Below are positions 46,687-56,324 of a stretch of DNA of 64,000 bases, in pieces. The position numbers were made by a program, and so were the translations under genes. How positions within the stretch are numbered: the stretch's first letter is position 1; each line of letters begins with the position of its first letter. The DNA is from Cohnella rhizosphaerae. GTDB taxonomy: Bacteria > Bacillota > Bacilli > Paenibacillales > Paenibacillaceae. The notes below the pieces were generated by a model, which worked only from the letters and a program-made list of their open reading frames with translations, was not told where the DNA came from and did no database searches. The DNA lies in the NCBI RefSeq assembly GCF_029525575.1, contig NZ_JAPDIA010000008.1, forward strand, positions 124,001 through 188,000, in the 5' to 3' direction.

Positions 46687-47691
46687 TTGAGCGAGCTTGA
46701 TTTAAGCATGTACGACGTCAGAACGGACTTGGCGCTCGAGGCCAAGGAGAGAGCGGAATCGCTGTCGGGCGGCACCATTCCCGGCGTCTGGACCGAGACC
46801 GAGCGCGAGGGCGGCATCACCGTCACGCGGATGGAGATTCAGACGGAGCAAGGCGCGCAGGCGATCGGCAAAATGCAGGGGAATTATGTCACGCTGGAGG
46901 TGCCGGAGCTGAGGCGCGGCGATACGGAGCTTCAGAACCGCGTCGCGACGGCGTTCGCCAGAGAATTCGAGGCGTTTCTTGCCCGGATCGGCGTCGGTCC
47001 GAAAACGTCCGTCATGGTCGTCGGCCTCGGCAACGGCAAGGTGACGCCGGACGCGCTCGGTCCGATCGTCGTCGACAATCTGATGGTGACGCGCCAGTTT
47101 TTCGAGCTGATGCCCGACCAGGTCGGCGAAGGCTATCGCCCCGTCAGCGCGATCGCGCCCGGCGTGCTCGGCACGACGGGCATCGAGTCGAGCGACATCG
47201 TGCTCGGCGCCGTGCAGCAGGCGAAGCCGGAGCTCGTCATCGCGATCGACGCGTTGGCGGCCAGATCGCTCGAGCGCGTGAACACGACGATCCAGATCGC
47301 CGACACCGGCATCCATCCAGGCTCCGGCATCGGCAACAAACGCAAGGGACTGACGCGCGCGACGCTGGGCGTGCCCGTGCTGGCGATCGGCGTGCCGACG
47401 GTGCTGTACGCTTCGACGATCGTCAACGACGCGATGGACATGGTGCTGGAACATATGAAGCAGCATACGCGCGATACGGATCCGCTGTTCGGCGTGTTCG
47501 GCACGATGGCGGGCCAGGAGCGGCTTCAGCTGGTCAAAGAGGTGCTGCAGCCTGTCGGCCACGATCTGCTGGTCACGCCGAAGGAGATCGACGATTTCAT
47601 CGAGGATCTCGGCAACATCGTCGCCAGCGGTCTGAACGCGGCGATGCACCAGGCGATCGACACGGACAACGTGGCTGCTTACACGCATTGA
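46687..47691 (+). CDS. gpr: Germination protease GPR
   Basis: GPR is the spore aspartic-like endopeptidase that degrades small acid-soluble spore proteins at germination. It is made as a zymogen in the forespore and self-activates. The 334-residue protein has YDVRTDLALEAKE near residue 8 (close to the autoprocessing region) and the conserved GNGKVTPDALGP near 121, TTGIESSDIV near 163 and DALAARSLERVNTTIQIADTG near 190. The start is TTG 46687, with GGAGAGGAG about 11 bases upstream. It lies next to rpsT as expected, but spoIIP is 13 kb away. Confidence 0.95.
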   Translation: MSELDLSMYDVRTDLALEAKERAESLSGGTIPGVWTETEREGGITVTRMEIQTEQGAQAIGKMQGNYVTLEVPELRRGDTELQNRVATAFAREFEAFLARIGVGPKTSVMVVGLGNGKVTPDALGPIVVDNLMVTRQFFELMPDQVGEGYRPVSAIAPGVLGTTGIESSDIVLGAVQQAKPELVIAIDALAARSLERVNTTIQIADTGIHPGSGIGNKRKGLTRATLGVPVLAIGVPTVLYASTIVNDAMDMVLEHMKQHTRDTDPLFGVFGTMAGQERLQLVKEVLQPVGHDLLVTPKEIDDFIEDLGNIVASGLNAAMHQAIDTDNVAAYTH

Positions 47692-47699
47692 TCCGGACG

Positions 47700-47741
47700 C
47701 GCATGCCCTGAAACGCATGCCCTGAAACGCATGCCCGGAAG
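47700..47741. repeat. Three tandem 14-bp repeats after gpr
   Basis: CGCATGCCCTGAAA occurs twice, followed by a diverged third copy (CGCATGCCCGGAAG), directly behind the gpr stop codon. Confidence 0.8.
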
Positions 47742-47770
47742 TCCGCACGAGCCGTCTCTTCGCGCAGCCC

Positions 47771-47796
47771 GCAAGCTGCCGGGAGGCGGCTTTGTT
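47771..47796 (+). terminator. Rho-independent terminator after gpr
   Basis: AAGCTGCC (47771-47778) pairs with GGCGGCTT (47783-47790) with one wobble. TGTTTT follows. Confidence 0.7.
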
Positions 47797-47851
47797 TTCG
47801 CATGCGATAGCCGTGTCTGGCGCTCGGACCCCCCCCCCCCCCCGACCTCGC

Positions 47852-48250
47852 GAATAAAGTCCTATATGGGAACAACAGCCGAATGTCCGCCCCTCCGCCA
47901 GCTAATCAAGTCCCACTTAGGAACAACGAGCGAATGCCCGCACGCCCCCCCCTCGAATCAAGTCCCACCTGGGAACAACAGCCGAATGCCCGCCCCTCCG
48001 CCAGCTAATCAAGTCCTATCTGGGAACAACGAGCGTACGCCCGCACGCCACCTCGCGAATCAAGTCCCACCTGGGAACAACGAGCGTACCTCCGCCAGCG
48101 AATCAAGTCTTATCTGGGAACAACGAGCGTACGCCCGCACGCCCCCCCCCATGAATCAAGTCCCACCTGGGAACAACTAGCGTACGCCCGCACCCCGCCC
48201 TTCGAATCAAGTCCCACCTAGGAACAACGAGCGAATGCCCGCCCCTCAGC
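47852..48250. repeat. About 51-bp tandem array, 8 copies, with C-runs
   Basis: AAGTC cores start at 47857, 47908, 47960, 48011, 48062, 48105, 48158 and 48209 (intervals 51, 52, 51, 51, 43, 53, 51). The typical core is AAGTCCCACCTGGGAACAAC with a small TCCC/GGGA stem. Linkers alternate between CCGAATGCCCGC and GCGTACGCCCGC types. A C15 run lies just before (near 47829-47843), and C7-C9 runs in the linkers account for the length changes. It sits between gpr and the mannan cassette. Confidence 0.92.
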
Positions 48251-48375
48251 TGGTGGACCATAGAGGAACTTTCCTATTGTTAGGCGACAATAGCGGTAGG
48301 CGATTTGGTTCTGCTTGTACGATCAGGCGAAGCCGCGGTGTGCGATGGAATTTTACCGCTTCTCCACGTATTCGC
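48251..48375. other. Intergenic leader of the two-component genes
   Basis: No gene was recognised between the repeat array and the histidine kinase promoter. Confidence 0.5.
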
Positions 48376-48404
48376 TTACCTCGTTAGTATTTGTTATGTA
48401 TAAT
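48376..48404 (+). promoter_or_regulatory. Sigma-A-like promoter for the two-component system
   Basis: TTACCT (48376-48381), a 17-base spacer and a perfect TATAAT (48399-48404). CGTTAG upstream and CTAACG downstream form a flanking inverted repeat. Confidence 0.6.
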
Positions 48405-48475
48405 GAGTATCGCTAACGATAACCGGACATAACGCGTCACCTTTTCAAGGCGCGTCGTTCTGCGGGGAGTGGCTC

Positions 48476-50333
48476 ATGAGAAAAGGGAACCGGCGGCTCG
48501 CTCGGCCGCGGAAATGGTGGCCCGAACGGATGGAGAGCAAGTTGATCATCGTGTTCGTGTTTCTGATCATCCTGCCGATCGGCGTGCTTACCTACGTCGC
48601 TGCGCAGCGTTATTCGAATTCGATCGAGCGCAATACGGTCACGTTCGTCTCCCAGCTGTCGGATCAGATGATGGGGAAGATGGACGATTACATTGAAGAT
48701 ATGAAAAAAATATCGATCATCCCGTCGTATCAGGCGGATATTATGGAAGGACTCAAAATGTCGAACGGCTTCTACGGCGGACAATCGGGGGGGCGAAGCG
48801 GGCGGCAGCGGCGTACTGACGGAGCAGGAGCGGACGCGGCTCGCCATCGACCGCAAGATCGGCAGCAGCATTTATTTTATCAACAATATCAAAAGCAGCA
48901 CGAACGTGGTCTATTTGTTCGACGTTTACGGCCATCCGTACTTCGCCATTAAAAATACGGCCATCCGCTCCGACCTGCAGGACGTGCTGCCCAGATGGAC
49001 GCAGCTAGCCGAGGACGCGAACGGCACGCCGGTGCTCGTCAGCACGCAGGACGTCGCGGGCAGGGCGACGAGCAGCCGCTACGTGTTCACGGTCGTACGC
49101 AAGATCATCGATCCGCGAACGTTCGAATCGATCGGGATGATCGCGATCGACGCGAATATCGGCGTCATTGACAACATCATCAAAGATCTGGACAAGTCCA
49201 CGCACGGGAAAACGCTCGTCGTCGACGAAAGCGGCAGCGTCGTTTACGACAGCGACAAGTCGCTGATCGGGCAAAATCTCAAAAACAGCGAGCTGATGCC
49301 CGGCGCGCTGACCGAGCAGGGCAGCTTTCATACGAAGATCGACGGCAAAGGCGTGCTGGCGATCTTCAAGGAATCCTCGGTCACGGGATGGAAAGTGCTG
49401 ATCACGATCCCCGAAGACGAGCTGATGGCGGACGCGCTGCGGACCCGGACGTATACGATCGCGGCGGCGCTCGCCATCATGGCGTTCGCCCTGCTGATCT
49501 CGCTCGTGCTCGTGTTCGCGATCACGCGGCCGCTCCGCGGGCTCGTCCGCATGATGAAGGAAGTGCAGACGGGCAATCTCGACGTCGCTTTTCCTGTCGT
49601 CAGCCGCGATGAAGCGGGACTCGTCGGCAGCGCGTTCAACCGCATGATCGACCGGATCAAGACGTTGATCCAGGACATCTACGCGGTCGAAGAGCGGAAG
49701 AAGGAAGCCGAGCTGCAGTCGCTGCAGCACCAGATCAATCCGCACTTCATTTATAATACGCTCGAATCGATCCGCATGACGGCCGTGCTCAGCGACAATA
49801 AGGAAGTGGCCAAGATGACCCAGCTCCTCGGCAAGCTGCTCCGGTACAGCATTCACGGCGGGCTCGAGAGCGTGCCGATCGCCAAGGAGTGGGAGCATCT
49901 CGGGATCTACGTGCAGCTGCTGAATTACCGGTACGGCAGCCGGTTCGAGCTGGAACTGCCCGACACGCGCGAGACGGAGGGTTTATGCGTGATCAAGCTG
50001 CTCTTCCAGCCGATCGTGGAAAATGCCGTTTACCACGGGCTTCACGAGTCACGCAGCGGCATGCGCATCCGCGTTCAGTGCAGGCAGGAAGGAAAAGATC
50101 TGCTGTTCGAGGTGGCGGACGACGGCGAGGGCATGGAAGAGGAGACGCTGCGCAAGCTTCAGGCTTCGCTGCTCCAGGCGCCGGAAGGAGACAACACCGG
50201 CATCGGTCTTCGAAACGTCAACGAGCGCATCAAGCTGAAGTACGGGGAAACGTACGGGCTATCGATCCGCAGCAGCTTCGGTCAGGGTACGACCGTGACC
50301 GTCCGCCTGCCGACGGAGCCGGCAGTACGATAA
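48476..50333 (+). CDS. YesM-family sensor histidine kinase (apparent frameshift)
   Basis: A 618-residue membrane kinase of the HisKA_7TM-lacking YesM/LytS-like class used by carbohydrate systems in Paenibacillaceae. TM1 (IIVFVFLIILPIGVLTYVA) is near residue 25, an extracellular sensor (Cache-like) covers about 45-300, TM2 near 325, HAMP about 345-395, then QHQINPHFIYNTLESI with the phospho-His, and the ATPase blocks VENAVYHG and NTGIGLRNVNERIK. The frame breaks at G7 48787-48793, in a Gly-rich loop of the sensor domain. GGGGAGTGG precedes the ATG. It pairs with the response regulator 14 bases downstream and probably senses the mannan-derived sugar. Confidence 0.92.
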
Positions 50334-50347
50334 GGGGGAAAAGCAAT

Positions 50348-51875
50348 ATGATCGTCCACATCGCCGTCGTCGACGACGAAGAAAAAATCAGACAAGGGCT
50401 CGCCAAATTAATCGAAATGACCGGCGACGAATACAAGATCGTCGGCGTCTATTCGGGAGGGCTGGAGCTGCTCGGCGAACTGGGAAGCCTTGAGCTCGAC
50501 CTCGTCTTCACCGACATCAAAATGCCGCAGATGAACGGACTGCAGCTTATCGAGCAGGTGCAGCGCCGACGGCCGAAGGTGAAGTTCGCCGTCCTGAGCG
50601 GCTTCAGCGACTTCGAGTTCGCCAGAGGCGCGATCCGCCAGGGCGTCGAGGATTACCTGCTTAAGCCGGTGGACCAGGACGAGCTCGAGGCGCTGCTCCG
50701 CCGCGTCAAAAACAATCTTGAGCTGGAGCGCTACCGCAAGGCTGTCGCGGCGGAGGAGCATATTCGCCTGCTGCTCGGCAGCGACGTCCGGCATTTGCCC
50801 GGCCATATGACGGAGGGGGCGGGGCGCGAGCTGTCGCAGATCGGCTTGTTCAGGGAGCACTTCGCGGTCGTCCTGCTGCGGACGGATCCCGAGCTCACGG
50901 GCGAACGGCTCGCTTTTTATATGGAAGCATGGAATCGGGAGCATCGGAGCTTCGTCTGGGAGCCGCGTCAGTCCGTCATCGTCGTGGCGATCGGAAAAGG
51001 CGACCATGACGATACCGCCCGCGGCATCGCTTCGACGCTGCTTCAGCGCATTCCGCACGCCGTTCAAGCGCGCATCGGCGTCAGCGCGGTTCACCAGGGG
51101 CCGCTCAAGCTGCGCGACGCCTACCTGGAAGCGGAAGCCGCCATGCAGCAGGTATGGTACGAGGACGGCATCAAGGCGATGAACGACTACCTCCATCTGT
51201 CGCGGCGGCCGGAGGACGTGTCAGGACTGCTTCGGCTGCTCGACAAAGATTTCCGTCCGGCGCTGCAACTTCTCGATCTGCCGCGGGCGGAGAACGCGCT
51301 GCGGGGTTGGCTGGAGGAAGCCGGCAAGCTGCGTCCGGCCTGGCCCGCGCTGAGCGAGGCTGCGTCCGCCGTGTTCGGTCTGCTTCGCGGCGAGCTGAGC
51401 GGCCGGCAGACCCGGCTTCCGGCCGGAGAGAGCGAGGACGAGCAGCTGCGGCTGTCGCCGGGCCGGTTCGTGAGCTGGCATACATTTACATCGGAATTGA
51501 TGGAGTCGGCATCCGCTCTGCTTCACATACTTAAAGAAGCCAGACAGGAAAATCGCGTCGTCGAAACCGTAAAAGCATACGTGCAGGAGCATTATACAGA
51601 GGAGCTCGAGCTGCAGCGGCTCGCGGACCGCGTTTTCCTGACGCCCAGCTACTTGAGCAAGCTGTTCAAAACGGAGACAGGCGAGACGATCACGGATTAC
51701 ATCATTTCCGTGCGCATCGCCCATGCCAAGGAGCATCTAATCCGCAACCCCGCGCTGAAAACGTACGAGGTCGGGGAGCTGGTCGGATACGGAGACCCGG
51801 CTTACTTCAACAAGGTTTTCAAAAAAGGTCGTCGGACTGACGCCCAAAGAATACCGTGAGCGTGTTAGGTTATAG
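50348..51875 (+). CDS. YesN-family response regulator, AraC-type output (apparent frameshift)
   Basis: A 508-residue transcription regulator. The receiver domain is at residues 1-120 (VVDDEEKIRQGL acidic patch, phospho-Asp in LVFTDIKMPQMNG, Lys in YLLKPVDQDE). A long middle region follows, and an AraC-type double HTH at the C-terminus (LQRLADRVFLTPSYLSKLFK, then VGELVGYGDPAYFNKVFKK). The last helix continues only after removing one A from A6 51821-51826, ending VVGLTPKEYRERVRL at TAG 51873. The adjacent kinase should phosphorylate it. The ABC permease genes directly downstream are the likely target. Confidence 0.93.
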
Positions 51876-51913
51876 TTATCCAAATTGAAGACAAGGAAAA
51901 CAAACGTAGAACC

Positions 51914-51959
51914 TTAAAAGGCATAACCGAATCGGGTATAATCATTGTAAGCGATTTCC
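51914..51959 (+). promoter_or_regulatory. Promoter with overlapping cre-like site before ABC permeases
   Basis: TTAAAA (51914-51919), a 17-base spacer and TATAAT (51937-51942). TGTAAGCGATTTCC (51946-51959) follows and fits the CcpA cre consensus TGWAANCGNTNNCA at all but the last position. The cre would cover the start site. Confidence 0.65.
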
Positions 51960-51997
51960 ATACGGTGACTTGACCGACGACGAAAGCAGGGGTGTCT

Positions 51998-52877
51998 ATG
52001 TTTAACCTGAGCTACAAAACGCAGCGGATTCTTATTCTGTTCGGATTCCTCACGATTCCGGTACTCTTGTCGTTGACCTTTTCGTATTATCCGGCGCTGT
52101 CGTTGCTTTACTACAGCTTTACCGACTGGAGCGGCCTCGGTTGGGACATGAATTGGGTCGGATTCGACAACTACAAGGAAATTTTCTCCCGTCCGGAAAT
52201 TTTCGGCGTCTTCAAAAACAACGCGTATTATTTCGTAGGGGGGCTTGCTACAGACGGCCGTCGCCCTTTATTTCGCGATCGTGCTGACCAGCAGGCTCAA
52301 GGGACGGAACATTTTCCGTTCGATGCTGTTCATTCCTTACGTGCTTCATAGCGTCGCCATCGTCATCATGTTTCGCAACGTCTATCACGTCCAATACGGC
52401 TCGCTGAACATTTTCCTTGAAGCGATCGGTCTTGGTTCCTGGCAGCAGCAGTGGCTGGGCAATCCGCATCTGGTCAACTTCTCGCTTGCCTTTATCTCCA
52501 TCTGGAAGTACTTCGGCCTCACGATGGTCATCTTCATCGGCGCGCTGCAGTCCATACCGGCCGACAATTACGAAGCAGCCAAGATCGACGGCGCCTCGGG
52601 CTGGCAAACGTTCCGCTTTATCACGCTCCCGAGCATCCGCAGCGTCCTCGAACTGATGCTCATTCTGACGCTGACCGGCGCCCTCGAAGCTTTCGACATT
52701 CCGTACATCATGATGCTCGGCGCGAACGACACGCATACCTTCGTCTCGAAGACGGTAGACATGGCCTTCAAGTTCCAGCAAGCCGGACTCGCGTCCGCGA
52801 TGGCCGTCGTCCTGCTGCTGATCGTCATCGCCTTCATCATCCTCCAGCGCAAGCTGCTGTTCAGAGAGGAGAAATAA
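51998..52877 (+). CDS. Carbohydrate ABC transporter permease, UgpA/MalF type (apparent frameshift)
   Basis: A 292-residue inner-membrane permease with six TM helices (the first near residues 14-35). The EAA-type loop is NYEAAKIDGASGWQTFRFITLP near residue 190. The frame breaks at G6 52238-52243, inside the second TM entry. One G less reads YFVGGLLQTAVALYF. The ATG at 51998 follows AGGGGTG. It pairs with the next gene to form a heterodimeric channel. No ATP-binding gene is in the cluster, so a shared MsmX-like ATPase is likely. Confidence 0.93.
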
Positions 52878-52880
52878 GCG

Positions 52881-53708
52881 ATGGAACGCCAAAATAAAGC
52901 GTGGACGATCTTCCGTTATGTCACGATCGCGATCGGACTGTTCATCGTGTTCTTTCCGATATACTCCGTGTTCATCTCGGCCTTCAAGACGCAGACCGAA
53001 TATTACAACTCGGGCCTGCAGCTGCCGCACGACTGGTTCAATTTCGACAACTTCAGGAAAGTGTTCAAGGTCGGACGTCTCGGCCTTGGCTTCAAAAACA
53101 TCTTCATCATCCTCGTCGTGTCGCTCGCCGGCAACGTCCTGATCGGCACGATGGTCGCCTACGCGCTCGGCCGCTTCGACTTCAAGATGAAGAAGCCGAT
53201 CATGGGCATGTACCTCGTCGCGCAGGTCATCCCGATGATCACGACGCAGGTCGCGACGTTCCAGGTCATCAAGTTCCTGGGCGCCTACAACGAGATTTAC
53301 GCGCCGATGCTGCTGTACCTGGGCGCCGACGTGCTGCAGATCGTCATTTATCTGCAATTCGTCAACAACATTCCGCGCGATCTTGACGAGAGCGCCATGG
53401 TTGAAGGCGCGTCGCTGTTCAAGATCTATCGGTCGATCATCTTCCCGCTGCTCGCCCCTGCGACGGCGACGCTGATCATCATGAAGACGATCTCGATCTA
53501 CAACGACTTCTATACGCCGTATTTGTACATGCCGAGCCGCAAGCTGCAGGTCGTCTCGACCGCGATCTATTCGTTCGTCGGGCCGAATGCCGCGCAGATC
53601 AACGTCATTTCGGCGGGCATCCTGATCATCTTTATCCCGACGCTCGTCATTTATTTGTTCCTGCAGCGCTATATTTTCGCGGGCGTCACGAACGGCGCGG
53701 TTAAATAG
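52881..53708 (+). CDS. Carbohydrate ABC transporter permease, UgpE/MalG type
   Basis: A 275-residue permease with six TM helices (residues 12-33, 72-95, 108-130, 140-160, 185-205 and 240-262). The EAA loop is DLDESAMVEGASLFKIYRSI near residue 172. It starts three bases after the partner permease, so the two are cotranscribed. The frame is intact. A large hairpin that also contains a LacI-type palindrome follows at 53748. The substrate is inferred to be a mannooligosaccharide from the neighbouring enzymes. Confidence 0.94.
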   Translation: MERQNKAWTIFRYVTIAIGLFIVFFPIYSVFISAFKTQTEYYNSGLQLPHDWFNFDNFRKVFKVGRLGLGFKNIFIILVVSLAGNVLIGTMVAYALGRFDFKMKKPIMGMYLVAQVIPMITTQVATFQVIKFLGAYNEIYAPMLLYLGADVLQIVIYLQFVNNIPRDLDESAMVEGASLFKIYRSIIFPLLAPATATLIIMKTISIYNDFYTPYLYMPSRKLQVVSTAIYSFVGPNAAQINVISAGILIIFIPTLVIYLFLQRYIFAGVTNGAVK

Positions 53709-53747
53709 CCTTAAAGTAATGGACGAATTCAAGCCATGACGCTAACG

Positions 53748-53801
53748 ATCCGAATGTGTTATGATAACAATTAATCTTGTTATCAACGCATTCGGATTTT
53801 T
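53748..53801. promoter_or_regulatory. Combined terminator hairpin and LacI operator
   Basis: GATAACAA (53763-53770), six bases and TTGTTATC (53777-53784) form a perfect palindrome. Outside it, ATCCGAATG (53748-53756) pairs with CATTCGGAT (53789-53797), with GTT/AAC between, making a stem of about 21 bp with a two-base bulge. T5 follows. It can end the permease transcript and serve as the operator of lacI, which starts 26 bases later. Confidence 0.75.
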
Positions 53802-53827
53802 GATGAGCGGAAAGGGTCGTAAGCGAG

Positions 53828-54890
53828 ATGTCAAAGAAAGTAACGATGCAGCAGATCGCCGATCACGTCGGCGTCTCCAAATTCGCCGTCTCCAAGGCGC
53901 TAGCCGGCAAATCCGGCGTGAGCGCGGAGACCCGGGAAAAAATCATCAGCTCGGCGACGCAGCTCGGATACTTCGCGGGCAAGCGGATCAAGAGCTCGGC
54001 GTCCAGGCCCTCGGCGGATCCAACGGGCAGCGCGCAGCGGGATACGATCATCGTGCTGATCCCGAACATCCGCGAGCAGAACCGGCATTCCTTCTATTGG
54101 GGACGCATCATCGACGGGATCACGACCGGCCTCGAGCAGCATCGGCTCGGGATGATGATCGTTACGGAGCATATTACGGACAACTTTATCAAGCTGATCA
54201 ACCCGGACGGCGTGCTTGGCATCGTCTGCGTGGGTCACATCTCGAACCAGCTCCTGCTTGAGATTCGCAACCTGTCGATTCCCTTCGTCATGGTGGATCA
54301 CGAAGATCCGCTGATCCCGTCGGACGCGCTGTTCATGAACAACTACGAATGCATGCGCCGCGTGACCAACTACTTGCTTGGCAGCGGCCACCGCAAGCTT
54401 CAGTTCGTCGGCAATACGCGTTATTCCCGCAGCTTCTACGACCGCTGGCTCGGCTATCGTTCCTTGCTCGAGGAGCAGGAGGTGCCGTTCGAACAGGAGC
54501 CGGGACTGGTCTCGCTCGAGGGGGAGAATCGCTCGGAGCACACCGAGGCGCTCACGGAAGTCATAGGCGACATGAAGGCGCGCGAAAAGCTGCCGACCGC
54601 GTTCGTCTGCGCGAACGACTCGCTGGCGCTGTGCGTCGTCACGGCGCTCATGAAGCACGGTATCCGCGTGCCCGAAGACATTTCCGTCACCGGCTTCGAC
54701 AACATCGACGACGCCGCGCTTTCGACGCCGACGCTCAGTACGGTCAACGTCAACAAGGAGGCGCTCGGCCAACGGGCGGTGGAGACGCTGCTATGGCGCA
54801 TCAACCATCCGGAAAGTCCCAAGGAGCGGATTTTGCTGTCGGGGGGATCTGGTGTTCAGGCAGTCGACCGGGCTGGCGAACGAAGATTGA
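53828..54890 (+). CDS. LacI-family transcriptional regulator (apparent frameshift at end)
   Basis: A 353-residue LacI/GalR repressor. The HTH is VTMQQIADHVGVSKFAVSKALAGKSGVS at residues 5-32 (SKFAVSKAL is the recognition helix). The periplasmic-binding-like effector domain covers about 75-345 (VLGIVCVGHISNQ, AFVCANDSLALCVVTAL and DISVTGFDNIDDAALSTPTLSTV). The last residues change frame at G6 54841-54846. One G less gives SGDLVFRQSTGLANED and TGA 54888. It sits between the permeases and the glycosidase genes and is the probable local repressor, with palindromic GATAAC sites at 53763, 55224 and 58850. Confidence 0.94.
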
Positions 54891-54906
54891 GCATGTAAAT
54901 GTCAAT

Positions 54907-54950
54907 AAAAAAAGCGGAATGTCGGTCAAACCGACATTCCGCTTTTTTTA
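54907..54950. terminator. Strong bidirectional terminator after lacI
   Basis: AAGCGGAATGTCGGT pairs with its exact complement around a three-base loop (54907-54926 with 54930-54949, including flanking A7/T7). Confidence 0.95.
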
Positions 54951-54972
54951 GGTCTTTTTTATCGATGACGAC

Positions 54973-55215
54973 TTATTCAATATCCGACAGACCTTGAACC
55001 TGCGTCGTTAATTTGAAGCGGTCGCTATGAGGGCCCGTCGTCCAAACCGTACCGTCTTGGCGAACGACGAGTAAGGCGGACGCCTGTCCCGCATACTGAA
55101 TAGACGTCGCATTTTCCGTCACCAAGACAGGAATAATTTTGCCGTCGTCGTCGAAGATGGCGCCTTTTTTACGCTCGGATGTTGTTGACTTCTCTGTCCC
55201 AGGTGATAAAATCAC
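54973..55215 (-). pseudogene. RCC1-repeat protein fragment
   Basis: An 80-residue frame whose second half (ALLVVRQDGTVWTTGPHSD) resembles one RCC1-type repeat (usually DGTVWAWGxN). RCC1-type proteins carry several such repeats, so a single one suggests a remnant. No signal peptide is seen and the first 20 residues are unlike the family. Base composition is noticeably lower in GC than the neighbours, which hints at foreign origin. It lies between the lacI terminator and the operator of the glycosidase gene. It could also be a short real gene of unknown role. Confidence 0.4.
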
Positions 55216-55223
55216 ATTTAGAA

Positions 55224-55263
55224 TATTGTTATCTTAAAAAAGCTAACAAAATAGATAACAATA
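55224..55263 (+). promoter_or_regulatory. LacI-type operator upstream of the glycosidase operon
   Basis: TATTGTTATCT (55224-55234) and AGATAACAATA (55253-55263) are perfect inverted copies, 18 bases apart, in an AT-rich strip 48 bases before the glycosidase start. The GATAAC half-site matches those at 53763 and 58850. Confidence 0.65.
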
Positions 55264-55310
55264 AATTAATAAAGGTTTACAAAAAGTTTTGTCAAAGAGG
55301 AGCTGCATGC

Positions 55311-56279
55311 ATGAGCAAACAGACATGGAACGAGACCGTCAGCGGCATGACCTGGGGCTGGGTCGGCACGCGCGGCACGTGGACGGGGAGCGAAGCGGAC
55401 TTCTCGATGGCGGAGATGGCGAAGCTTGGCGTGAACTGGACGGCCATCGCGCTGTCGGCGCTGCAGGAGACGCCGCAGTCGACGGAGATCCCTTACTGGG
55501 AAGCGCCGACGGTGACCGACGACGAGGTGCGCGCAGCCATTCGCAAGGCCAAGTCGCTTGGCATGAAGGTGTGCCTTAAGCCGGTCGTCAACGTGAAAAA
55601 CGGGACTTGGCGCGCGCACATCGGCTTTTTCGACGAAGAGGTTCCGGGAGAGCCGAGCTGGGCCGAGTGGTTCGCGAGCTACGGCAAGTTCATCGCCCAC
55701 TACGCGGCGATCGCGGAGCAAGAGGGCTGCGAGATGCTGTGCGTCGGCTGCGAGATGGTGCAAACCGACAAGCGGGAAGCCGAATGGCGGGCGCTCATCG
55801 CCGATATCCGTCCGATCTACTCGGGCCTGATCACCTATAACTGCGACAAATATCAAGAGGGCCGGGTCAAGTGGTGGGACGCGGTCGACATTATCTCTTC
55901 GAGCGGCTACTACCCGATCCACGAGTGGGAGGCGCATCTCGACCGCATCGAGGGCGTGCTCGCGCAGTGGAACAAGCCGTTCTTCTTCATGGAAGCCGGC
56001 TGCCCGAGCCGCGAAGGCTCGCCGCTGCGTCCGAACGACTGGTCGCTGCCCGGCGGACCGTCGGAGGAGGAGCAGAAGCGCTACTACGAGGCGATGTTCG
56101 GCGCATGCGCCAAGCGCGACTGGATGCGCGGCTTCATGCTGTGGGACTGGCCGGCCAAGCTGTACGAAGCGAAGGACGCGTCGGCCAACGACGATTATTG
56201 CATGTACGGCAAGCCGGCAGCGAAGACGGTGAGCGATTATTACAAGTCGGGTCAACAGCCGGAAGGCTTGAACGCCTGA
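55311..56279 (+). CDS. GH113-like glycoside hydrolase (putative beta-mannanase)
   Basis: A 322-residue TIM-barrel glycosidase without a signal peptide, so probably cytoplasmic. Family-like features include KLGVNWTAIALSALQET near residue 35, KVCLKPVVNVKNGTWRAHI near 84, CVGCEMVQTD near 145 (candidate acid/base Glu in the CxE segment) and FFMEAGCPSREGS near 225 (candidate nucleophile Glu). Related proteins are often labelled 1,4-beta-xylanase. The adjacent epimerase and GH130 phosphorylase make a mannan-oligosaccharide role more likely. GAGGAGC precedes the ATG at 55311. It is first in a three-gene run. Confidence 0.8.
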   Translation: MSKQTWNETVSGMTWGWVGTRGTWTGSEADFSMAEMAKLGVNWTAIALSALQETPQSTEIPYWEAPTVTDDEVRAAIRKAKSLGMKVCLKPVVNVKNGTWRAHIGFFDEEVPGEPSWAEWFASYGKFIAHYAAIAEQEGCEMLCVGCEMVQTDKREAEWRALIADIRPIYSGLITYNCDKYQEGRVKWWDAVDIISSSGYYPIHEWEAHLDRIEGVLAQWNKPFFFMEAGCPSREGSPLRPNDWSLPGGPSEEEQKRYYEAMFGACAKRDWMRGFMLWDWPAKLYEAKDASANDDYCMYGKPAAKTVSDYYKSGQQPEGLNA

Positions 56280-56324
56280 GCATCCGAGCGGTTCGTGCCG
56301 GATCGGTACAAGGAGGACTAACGC

